Positions 17,341 through 24,987 of a stretch of DNA of 64,000 nt are shown here, in pieces. Origin of the DNA: Pseudogracilibacillus auburnensis (GTDB lineage Bacteria > Bacillota > Bacilli > Bacillales > Amphibacillaceae); NCBI RefSeq assembly GCF_003201975.1, contig NZ_QJJQ01000011.1, positions 1-64,000 of the forward strand, read 5' to 3'. A model generated the notes under the pieces. The model did not search any database and was not told the DNA's origin. It saw nothing but the letters and a program-made list of their open reading frames with translations. The position numbers and the translations under genes are program-made. How positions within the stretch are numbered: the stretch's first letter is position 1; each line of letters begins with the position of its first letter.

Positions 17341-18743
17341 TTGAAAAAAGGTTTCCTTATATAATTAGTAATAATAAAAAGCAAAAATACGATTGAGATT
17401 AAAACGTTAAACAAGTCAATATATACTGCCGCTTTTAGAACATTAAAGATGACAAAATCATAAATATTAACAAAAACAATTGCTAATACAATGACGACCG
17501 CTTTATTTGAGTCATTAATTTTAATAAAAAAGCCAACCGCCATAGAAAATGAAGTTATAAAAAAGATGGAACATAGCGTGCTGAATGTGATTATATTAGC
17601 AAGCGACTGCTTCATAAACACATAACTTATGCCCATATAGAGAATATGGACAAGCAAATTCATCAATAATACTAAAAAAAATCTAGGAATAAAGTAATAT
17701 GATTCTTTATGGTTCAATAGATAACTAGCATTCCGATATTTTCTATAGGATATACCGATTGTTAAGGAAAACAAAATAAAAATTTCCTTTAATCCAAAGT
17801 TTATTAAATATAAATTAAAAATGACAAAATCATAATCCGTGAGTGTGAAATATAGAGTAAAACTAATAAGTACAAGGATGAAAAATACTAAAGATTGTTC
17901 TTTTAAAACATTATTTCTATAGAGATGTAACCACTCCAATTTCATGTTTAAATAATAGCTATTTTTGTGTTGGAAATGAAGACTTTGCTTTTTATTACGT
18001 GAACCCTCACTATTTAGTTGGATAAATATATTATTTAAATATATGGTCGATGAGCGAATCAGTATCCATCTTAACGCAAGAAAAAGTAATACCAAAATGA
18101 TCAAAAAAGATGAAACCCTATAAATAACATACTTTTCAATCACATAAGTCAATATATACAAGGTGGCCCCTAAAATAGCAAAATATAAAAATGAAGTGAG
18201 ATAAAACTGATCTTCTGACTTCGAAAATATTTGTTTCACTATTAGATTTGTTAGGATCCACACGGTACATGAGTAACAAAAAACAAAAGTAAGCGCTAGA
18301 AACAATACAATAACATCTAATGTAGAATGGAACTCTCCTTGATACCAAAAAATAATTAAAAAGGGGGTAAACATAAGAGTAATGATAAGCACATAAGAAA
18401 TATATATAAATGCATATCCACTTAACACTAGCTCAAAAGGTTTAACACGAGAGTTTAAGAAAAAAAACATATAGGAATGATCTTTGAATTTATTTCTTGA
18501 AAAAATAACGAAAAAGCTTGAAAGAGCTGCTGTCGCATAGATCACATTTTGATACGCTTGGGTTGTGTCTAAAGGCATTGTTATAAAGTTTTTTACAATA
18601 ATAATAAAATACATGGTATAAATTAATGCTAGTAAAAGAATGAATGCTACGATAGGGGTCGGATATTTAACGATAACACTACTAGCTCTGCCGATAAACT
18701 TTGGGAGTTCAACTCTTCTAATCATTTGCCTGGTTGAGTTCAT
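17337..18743 (-). CDS. ABC transporter permease (large membrane subunit)
   Basis: About 468 aa from ATG 18743 (GAGGGG 7 bases upstream), 12 or so hydrophobic segments, no extracellular domain. It overlaps the ATPase gene 3' end by 26 bases. The size and half-repeat appearance (two groups of about six TMs) fit peptide exporters or self-immunity permeases. Part of it is duplicated as a fragment at 9838-9916. Confidence 0.8.
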   Translation of the reverse strand: MNSTRQMIRRVELPKFIGRASSVIVKYPTPIVAFILLLALIYTMYFIIIVKNFITMPLDTTQAYQNVIYATAALSSFFVIFSRNKFKDHSYMFFFLNSRVKPFELVLSGYAFIYISYVLIITLMFTPFLIIFWYQGEFHSTLDVIVLFLALTFVFCYSCTVWILTNLIVKQIFSKSEDQFYLTSFLYFAILGATLYILTYVIEKYVIYRVSSFLIILVLLFLALRWILIRSSTIYLNNIFIQLNSEGSRNKKQSLHFQHKNSYYLNMKLEWLHLYRNNVLKEQSLVFFILVLISFTLYFTLTDYDFVIFNLYLINFGLKEIFILFSLTIGISYRKYRNASYLLNHKESYYFIPRFFLVLLMNLLVHILYMGISYVFMKQSLANIITFSTLCSIFFITSFSMAVGFFIKINDSNKAVVIVLAIVFVNIYDFVIFNVLKAAVYIDLFNVLISIVFLLFIITNYIRKPFFK

Positions 18744-19488
18744 GTAAGATCCCCTCAATATGTGTATAATAATCTTTATTCACTTTTGTATATATTTCTT
18801 CCAGCGTGTGATTGCTATATTGTACCTTCACCTGTTCTTTTGACGCATTTAATTTTATTTTCCCATCTCTAAGTACCATTATTTGGTCATATAATTCTTC
18901 TCCGAAACTTAAGTTATGAGTAGATAATAATATTCCTATATTCATCTTTTTAATGATTTGCAACACTTTTTTTAGCACGATAATCATGTCAGGATCCAAT
19001 CCATTCGTTGGTTCATCAAAAATAATATAATTTGGTTGCTTAAGTAGTTGGGACACAATTTGCGTTTTTTTCTTATTTCCATGTGAAAGGGTCGATATTG
19101 GATTGTCAAGATAAACTTCAAGTTCAAATAACTCAATTAAAAGATTTAAAAATTTGTCATCAACTTTTTCCGTTACTGTGTTTTTCATCAGTGAGAAATA
19201 TTCACTCGGTGTTAAATAATCAAATAGTGACAATTCATCAGATATATAGCTTGTTTCTCGTTTGAAAAGATCCAGATCTTGTGATTTTTTTAAGGATATG
19301 ACTCTATTATTGAGTTTTAAATTTCCTTTAAATTCGACTAACCCAAATAGAGATTTAATAATTGTTGTTTTTCCGGCACCATTGTGTCCAAGCAATAGCG
19401 TTATTTCATTCTTCTTTATATCTAGATCAATTTTCTCTAATTTGAACGTGTTATTATAACTCATACGATCAATATGCAATGAAATCAT
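18718..19488 (-). CDS. ABC transporter ATP-binding protein of the peptide operon
   Basis: 256 aa. Walker A GHNGAGKT at 34-41, signature LSHGNKKK (an LSHG variant of LSGG), Walker B YIIFDEPTNGLDP and switch His in STHN. A ribosome site AGGAGG lies just before the start. It follows the small precursor gene after a hairpin, so it is made at a lower level than the peptide. Confidence 0.93.
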   Translation of the reverse strand: MISLHIDRMSYNNTFKLEKIDLDIKKNEITLLLGHNGAGKTTIIKSLFGLVEFKGNLKLNNRVISLKKSQDLDLFKRETSYISDELSLFDYLTPSEYFSLMKNTVTEKVDDKFLNLLIELFELEVYLDNPISTLSHGNKKKTQIVSQLLKQPNYIIFDEPTNGLDPDMIIVLKKVLQIIKKMNIGILLSTHNLSFGEELYDQIMVLRDGKIKLNASKEQVKVQYSNHTLEEIYTKVNKDYYTHIEGILHELNQAND

Positions 19489-19520
19489 TGAAGACCTCCT
19501 TTTAAATGAGATTAGTCGAA

Positions 19521-19554
19521 ATATAGGAGTGTAGAATTAACTACACCCCTATAT
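19521..19554 (-). terminator. Partial terminator/attenuator between peptide and ABC genes
   Basis: The stem ATATAGGGGTGTAG/CTACACTCCTATAT folds just after the precursor stop and is followed by TTTCG. Weak read-through hairpins after a precursor gene are usual in bacteriocin operons and set a high peptide-to-exporter ratio. Confidence 0.8.
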
Positions 19555-19565
19555 TTTAATTACAA

Positions 19566-19856
19566 CTAAGAACATCTAATTCTGACCTTCGCTCCTAAAA
19601 CTTCAAACTTACCATCAAACTTGGCTCCTCCTCCAAATTTATTACACGCCCACATTAAGCCAGCAAGTACAAGACCACCTACAATGAGCACTATTAATAC
19701 GATAATCCAAAAAGGTGCTGCATTATGCTGGTAGTCTTTGTCCATTACAAGTGATTTATTGAGGAATTCTACTATGTTATCAACAGTATTTAGGGTGTAA
19801 ATATAAAGTATTGAGGCGATAAAAGCGTACTGGTGCTGAAGAACTGAAGTATTCAT
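19566..19856 (-). CDS. Small membrane/secreted peptide precursor (bacteriocin-like)
   Basis: 96 aa from ATG 19856, placed behind GAGAGGAGGGG. Two hydrophobic segments: one near 10-25, and a second (FWIIVLIVLIVGGLVLAG). They are followed by a Gly/Lys-rich tail with two Cys, one in WACNKFGGG and one three residues from the end (RIRCS). The Cys pair could form a disulfide loop of about 25 residues. First gene of precursor-ATPase-permease-M50-94aa. Expressed from module E1, with E2 further upstream. I do not recognise the peptide family; toxin activity is inferred from context. Confidence 0.65.
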   Translation of the reverse strand: MNTSVLQHQYAFIASILYIYTLNTVDNIVEFLNKSLVMDKDYQHNAAPFWIIVLIVLIVGGLVLAGLMWACNKFGGGAKFDGKFEVLGAKVRIRCS

Positions 19857-19905
19857 GTTACCCCTCCTCTCAAATTGATGATATAAAATTAACTTCTTAC
19901 ACAAA

Positions 19906-19985
19906 ATATTAGCATAGAAACGAACCGTATTTTCCGTAATAAAGACCTTAACTTTTTGCAATTAATTTTCAGGTAATACCCTAAC
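19906..19985 (-). promoter_or_regulatory. Composite promoter module E1
   Basis: - strand: GTTAGGGTATTACCTGAAA dyad (19985-19967), half-site GTTAAGGTC (19952-19944), ACGGAAAATAC (core 19935-19927), 15 bp, -10 TAATAT (19911-19906). The predicted start lies about 43 bases before the precursor ATG. Confidence 0.85.
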
Positions 19986-20109
19986 GTATTACTAAATTAC
20001 AATTAAGGCTACTGTTGTTTCTATACCGATTTATTGTAAACTTTAAGTATTGTGTAACTTTCAAAAAGAATGTTATAAGATTAGAACATTCTCACTTTCA
20101 TTCTCTATA

Positions 20110-20187
20110 AGGTTATCATATAAATAAACTGTATTTTCCGTAAAAATACCCTTAAATTTGTTCCTATCATCTTTAGGGAATTCCCAG
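20110..20187 (-). promoter_or_regulatory. Composite promoter module E2, in tandem with E1
   Basis: - strand: TGGGAATTCCCTAAAG dyad (around 20187-20172), TTTAAGGG half-site, TTTTTACGGAAAATAC (core 20139-20131), 15 bp, -10 TAACCT (20115-20110); TATGAT five bases closer is an alternative. No gene lies between it and E1 beyond a six-codon ATG frame. Confidence 0.75.
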
Positions 20188-20263
20188 ATTAAATTAAATA
20201 ATTAATCCTTTTTAATAAAAATCCTCGAGTGAGTCTTATTATTAGATTAGAATTACTTGGTAT

Positions 20264-21520
20264 TTAACAGATAAATTTATTATCTGTATTACCCTGCATT
20301 TGGTTGTTAGATTTAGTTTTTAAAGTTATTGCACCTATAATACCCGTAAGCAATATAGCCACTCCCCCGCCTGAAAAAACAATAGCTGTTGAAAAAATAG
20401 CTAATATGCCACTGATAGCTCCTAAAGATAATGTGTCACTAGTGTAGTTTAAAGAGGAAGAAATACTAAATACTTTACCTAATATATTTCTTGGTACTTG
20501 ATTTTGAAGGATTACAACCCTAGCTAACCCCTCACTTGCTTGACCAATTCCTATTAAAATCGTTGCAACATAAATTATAGTTATTGAAGGATATATACCA
20601 ATAGCTAAGAGTCCTGTTCCCCACAAAATAATGCCTGCATTAAAAACAATTAATTGACTAATTCTTTTTAATAAACCTAATAGAATTGAAGTGCCGAACG
20701 AAGTGGCTCCTAAAATACCAGTTATATAACCAAAAGTATCAATATCTTTCCCTAAGTAAGTTTCTAAATAAATAGGTAAACCTACCCTCCATAAACCAGT
20801 GTTAATCATTATACTTATTCCCTGGACAAGCATGATAAATAAAATATCCTTGTGCTTTTTTAAATAACCTATGGTTTGCTTTATATCATTTAAAGTACTC
20901 GGGGGCTTTTCTTCTAGATCAAAAAACTGCTTAGGTTTGTAGCTGATTAATAAATGAAAAATAGCTGCTATCAGAATCAAGATAAAAGCCAAACTGAACA
21001 AATGAATTTCTGTCGTAATCTTTAATACGATTCCTATCGATACCGGTACTAATATGGAAGCTCCCCGTTGAAGAGAATCTAAAAGTGCATTTCCTTCTTG
21101 AAGTTTAGATTTGGGCAATAACTCTGGTATAATTGCTCTGAAACAAGGTTCAGAAAAACAACTAAATAACGTTATCATTACTGTAATTGCCATTAATATA
21201 AAGTAATTAATCATATTAAGTTGGTATAATATAGGCAATGATATTAATAACACAGCAATCCCAATATCGCTAATAACAATAACTGTCTTTTTATTCCATC
21301 TATCAGCTTTCACTCCGCCATATATCCCAAAAAGTATAAAAGGCAACGTCTCAGCCATCACGACAAGAGAGAGCAGTAGTGGCGAATGATTTGTTAATTC
21401 CATCGTTAACCAAATCAGTTCAATACTAAATAATATTAGAGCACTGCGCTTGGAAAATCTTCCTATTAAAATATTAATGAAGTTTTTTTCTTTTAATATT
21501 TCTTTATAGGGCATATTCAT
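20264..21520 (-). CDS. MFS-family exporter
   Basis: 418 aa, about 12 TM segments, with the MFS loop 2-3 motif seen as GGVKADRWNKK. The organisation resembles macrolide/multidrug MFS_3-type exporters. Its ATG overlaps the stop of the broken aminotransferase gene (TAATG), so the two were one operon. It runs toward modules E2/E1. Substrate unknown; a metabolite linked to the lost aminotransferase, or a peptide, are possible. Confidence 0.85.
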   Translation of the reverse strand: MNMPYKEILKEKNFINILIGRFSKRSALILFSIELIWLTMELTNHSPLLLSLVVMAETLPFILFGIYGGVKADRWNKKTVIVISDIGIAVLLISLPILYQLNMINYFILMAITVMITLFSCFSEPCFRAIIPELLPKSKLQEGNALLDSLQRGASILVPVSIGIVLKITTEIHLFSLAFILILIAAIFHLLISYKPKQFFDLEEKPPSTLNDIKQTIGYLKKHKDILFIMLVQGISIMINTGLWRVGLPIYLETYLGKDIDTFGYITGILGATSFGTSILLGLLKRISQLIVFNAGIILWGTGLLAIGIYPSITIIYVATILIGIGQASEGLARVVILQNQVPRNILGKVFSISSSLNYTSDTLSLGAISGILAIFSTAIVFSGGGVAILLTGIIGAITLKTKSNNQMQGNTDNKFIC

Positions 21521-21808
21521 TAATTAGCCCCCTTTTTGATAGCATTTGATAAATCTGTCCAATCTTCTTCTAAAACTAACTGTTCTGTAGCGCAATTTAT
21601 TCGAACATAATCATAACCATTCACTTCCCGAGATCAATAAAAGCTTATGATTTTCTAAGGCATACCTAACAAAGTAATCAGAAGAACATTTTGCATCGTT
21701 AATATCAACCCAAAGAAAGAAACCACCTTCAAGTAATGTGACTTCAATTCCAGCCCTTCTTAATTTAATTTTTGCAATTTCTATATTCTTTAAAACTGCA
21801 CTTTTCAC
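21520..21808 (-). pseudogene. C-terminal stub of a class I/II PLP aminotransferase
   Basis: Reads IKLRRAGIEVTLLEGGFFLW, then a frameshift near 21625, then NGYDYVRINCATEQLVLEED and a stop. GGxFLWVD and the RIN(C)A stretch are the C-terminal domain of fold-type I aminotransferases (PatB/MalY-like). The catalytic N-terminal two thirds are missing. It ends in TAATG with the MFS gene. Confidence 0.8.
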
Positions 21809-22018
21809 CTCGTTTTAAGTATGGACACAAAAAGATAAAGCTAAATGCGTATACCGTCAAAGACGGTGGAGTTGAACCCCGCCCTTGTGAATTAAAAAGA
21901 TCATAAATCAAAGGCATGATTCCACAAATTTATGTAAAATCATCAAAATCATCTTCTAGATTTATTTTAAGTATAAGTGCTATGCTATTTCTTTAAGGTT
22001 ATTATTTAGGAAAGCTAT

Positions 22019-22234
22019 TTATTTTTTTCCTTTTACAAAAAAATAAAAAAAACTAAGTTCGAAAACTAAAAAAGAAATCACCAGACTTCCCCAAATAGGA
22101 TACGGAGAATCAATCGAATAGAATAGTATTAACGATAATACGAAAAAAAGTAATGTAATAATTATTATTTTTTTAAAATGACTTCTCATCCTCTCGATAA
22201 TATGTTTAGAGCTCAGATTTAGTCGAAATTTCAA
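22019..22234 (-). CDS. Possible small two-TM membrane protein
   Basis: 71 aa from a TTG start with GGAG only 3 bases upstream, which is poor spacing. Basic N-terminus (KHIIERMRSHFKK), then two hydrophobic helices. It may be another immunity-like protein of the island, but the weak start makes it doubtful. Confidence 0.35.
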   Translation of the reverse strand: MKFRLNLSSKHIIERMRSHFKKIIIITLLFFVLSLILFYSIDSPYPIWGSLVISFLVFELSFFYFFVKGKK

Positions 22235-22299
22235 TTGCTCCGGACAACCAGAAAGACCCTAAATCAATTTCCAGAATTAATTCTGCATTAAATGGTTGA

Positions 22300-22640
22300 G
22301 TAGCTACATTGCTTCCTCATCCACTCTGTTTTTTTCAACTTTTTCACCCTCCTTACCCCCAGGTGAGGAAGCCACAGCGTAGCTGCTTACTCTAGAATGT
22401 AGCCCTCAATACTTAGCTTGCAGTTTGTGGGTTCAGGGACCCGCCCAGCGAAAGCTTAGTGTTGTTCCGCCCATGGTATCCCATTTGCTGAGTTGGGTTC
22501 CCTTGAGGGATTTATTTAATCCAACCCACAATTGGACAAAACACCACGGGCGGATGGACAAGGTCAAGAGTGGCGGATAATACTAACTTTTTACCGATAA
22601 TTAATACATTATCGGCTTATTTGTTATGCTTTTTTATATC
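22300..22640. other. GC-richer structured non-coding block, unidentified
   Basis: This stretch stands out from its AT-rich surroundings and holds nested complementary arms: GCTTCCTCA with TGAGGAAGC (about 22310 and 22363), CCGCCCATGG with CCACGGGCGG (22467-22476 and 22544-22553), TGGGTT with AACCCA inside, and a final hairpin CCGATAAT/ATTATCGG before a T-rich stretch. No protein frame. It looks like a structured RNA or the end of a mobile element. I cannot match it to SRP, RNase P, tmRNA or 6S. Confidence 0.4.
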
Positions 22641-22779
22641 TTAATATGAGAAAGTATTACTAATGTGCTAAGTACGCATTTTTTACCAATTTTTTTGATA
22701 GATTTCTTAGACTTGCCTATGGGACAATGGGATTGACAAGTTTTTCTCAGGAGATTTCTTTCCCTCCTTGCGGACACTT

Positions 22780-22986
22780 TTGTGTACTGCTGTTTTAGCT
22801 CTCTCCCCATGATCCATCATTGAATTTCTAACCGCTGGTTACACCTTTGACTTTAAAGGGGAAGTAGTATCCCGTTAATTGTCTTTCCAGTCGAATGAGT
22901 GCTGATGACGAAGTAGATCTAGATGGTTTCTATGGGCACCCAGGTCTGAGATAAGCTTGATTACTGCTTTACTTAGAGGTTATACT
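22780..22986 (+). ncRNA. Possible IS110 bridge-RNA region
   Basis: IS110 elements carry a structured non-coding RNA between their left end and the transposase start. This stretch is non-coding, immediately upstream of the IS110 frame, and contains short arms such as CTTTGACTTTAAAGG. Assignment rests on position only; the element is broken, so the RNA may be degenerate. Confidence 0.3.
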
Positions 22987-24064
22987 ATGTGGCAAATGTT
23001 AGTTGATGCAGACGTAAGTTTAAAATTTCATCATGTACAATTCATGGCTGAGAATGGCACTTTGTGTTTCTAATGATCAAACTGAGGCAGATACCCTCAT
23101 TAAAAAATGGTAGAAACATGCGAAAAGCACCAGCTAAACACAATAATAATAGAGATGGAAGCTACTTCAAATCTTGGTTGGCATCTTGCACATTATTTAA
23201 GAGAACAACTCCAAGGATATGAGCCTAATATCCAATCACATATCTACGTCTTAAATGCGAGGAATATCGCTCGTTTTAAAAAAGGGATATGATACCTTTG
23301 TGAAAATGATCGTATTAATCCCTGGGTTATCGCAGACCACCTACGTTTTGGACGACTATCTAACGAAATGAAAGAATCTTTTCATTACGAAGCCCTGCAG
23401 CGTTTAACAAGAACCCGTTTTCACTTGATGAAAAATATCACAAGGGATAAGACCCGTTTTCTAAATCAAGTATTTTTAAAGTTCAGTGGATTACATCAAG
23501 ATAATCCATTTCCAATATATTTGGCGCAACTTGTATAGTTATCATCCAAGAGCTTGAACCTGAACAGGTTGCTTAAATGTCCATCGAGGGACTAATGGAG
23601 TTTATTCAGGAAAAAGTAAAAGTCGTTTTGAAAATCCTGAGAAATCGCAAAATACCTTCAAAAGATAGCGCTCAGTTCTTACCGTTTATATAAAGCGATG
23701 GCTAATCCCGTTAATATATCTTTATCCGTAACACTTAGTGTTTTTAATACATGAAATCTGAAGTGAAACGATTGGGATAAAGGTCTCGTTTGGAATCAGC
23801 CTCGATCTGGAGAGTTTGAGGCTGATGAACCGAAGCGCATGCTAACGGGAAACAAGTACCTTAGATATTATTTGGTTCAAGCAGCTGACAAAATTAGAAA
23901 TCATGACTCAGAATATAGAGATTTTTACCAAAAGAAATATAGAAGTAACGAAACATCAACACAAACGAGCACTCGTCCTTGCCGCTAGAAAATTGGTACG
24001 GTTAGTGTATACGCTACCAAGCACTAATCAATTGTACACACCACCTGAAAGGAGGGATCAATAA
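22987..24064 (+). pseudogene. IS110-family transposase, broken
   Basis: The frame opens MWQMLVDADVSLKFHHVQFM, with the first acidic residue of the DEDD catalytic set, and stops after 28 codons. It resumes with EATSNLGWHLAHYLREQL, ARFKKGYDTF and INPWVIADHLRFGRL. The C-terminal transposase_20 part is visible in GNKYLRYYLVQAADKI and KHQHKRALVLAARKLVRLVY. Several stops and frameshifts separate these pieces. No terminal inverted repeats, as expected for IS110. Confidence 0.9.
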
Positions 24065-24162
24065 ATTCCTAACCAATACAAGTTATTAGGTGCAAATGTT
24101 AAAAATAGAGTGGATAATGGTCAACTGGCTATAAAAAATTGTTTGACAAATTACTTCTTTAA

Positions 24163-24242
24163 ATTTTATCATATATACTAACTGTATTTACCGTAAAAAA
24201 TTACTAATCTTATAAGTAGTGTTTTGAGAGGATCCCCTAAAA
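24163..24242 (-). promoter_or_regulatory. Composite promoter module E3 (orphan)
   Basis: - strand: TTTTAGGGGATCCTCTCAAA dyad (24242-24222), T-tract with ACGGTAAATAC (core 24192-24184), 15 bp, -10 TAAAAT (24168-24163). Only about 90 bases of unrecognised sequence separate its start from the IS110 remnant, so its target gene was probably lost. It lies about 100 bases beyond the response-regulator gene. Confidence 0.75.
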
Positions 24243-24339
24243 CCCTCAATATCAAGCTATTTATAATATCCAGGAAAGTAACAACTTTTTATTGTTTGCA
24301 AAGTAAGTTTGAGCAGTAAAAGCAAACAAAAATCGCCAT

Positions 24340-24987
24340 TTATTTTTGCTCATCCCCTTCCTCATTTAGATCTAACAAGTTTAAACGAAATGCTTCAACA
24401 ACTGCTTCTTCTCTTTTTTTTACATTCAAGTTTTTGTATATCTTTGATAAATGATATTCTACCGATCTATCAGCAAGGAATAATTTTTTCGCTATTTCCT
24501 TATTACTTAACCCATCAGAAACATATTTTAAGATTGTTAAGTCTTTTTCTGTTAATCCGAGAGTATATGTATTCGTTCTTTTCTGCTTTTTATGTTTAAA
24601 AATGGATAAAGGTACAAACGTATATCCAGACAATACTGTATTTATTAATGTAATTAGCTCTGACTTTGTGGCAGTTTTACTAATCACTCCACTAATACCA
24701 ACTTGTGTAAAGAGACTAAGGGACTTTTGATTGTGTAGACCAGTATATAAAATGATTTTTAAATCATTATTTCGTTTTAATAATTTTTTTGCTAATTCAA
24801 TTCCTGATAAATCTGGCATATGTATGTCCACGATGTAAAGATCATATATAGTGTCCATATCTAAAACTTCTAAGGCACTTGCAACATAGTGAACACAAAA
24901 TTTTTCTTCACCTTCAAGCATCTCTTTTGTTCCTTCCCCTACTAAATGATGATCATCCACAATTAAAATACTTATCAATGTATTCAC
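24340..24987 (-). CDS. comA: ComA-like response regulator (LuxR/NarL type)
   Basis: 215 aa. Receiver domain with DD at 11-12, phospho-acceptor Asp54 in IVDIHMPD, and the Lys of ISKT. C-terminal LuxR helix-turn-helix (GLTEKDLTILKYVSDG, NKEIAKKLFLADRSVEYHLSKI). EGTK after the first helix and the overall layout match B. subtilis ComA. It overlaps the kinase gene by 4 bases (ATGA). By position it is the activator most likely to read modules E1-E8, which is inference. The symbol denotes likely orthology only. Confidence 0.8.
   Translation of the reverse strand: MNTLISILIVDDHHLVGEGTKEMLEGEEKFCVHYVASALEVLDMDTIYDLYIVDIHMPDLSGIELAKKLLKRNNDLKIILYTGLHNQKSLSLFTQVGISGVISKTATKSELITLINTVLSGYTFVPLSIFKHKKQKRTNTYTLGLTEKDLTILKYVSDGLSNKEIAKKLFLADRSVEYHLSKIYKNLNVKKREEAVVEAFRLNLLDLNEEGDEQK

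Noticed and set aside
22300-22640. SRP RNA, RNase P, tmRNA or 6S RNA
   Set aside because: The conserved sequence hallmarks of these RNAs are not present.
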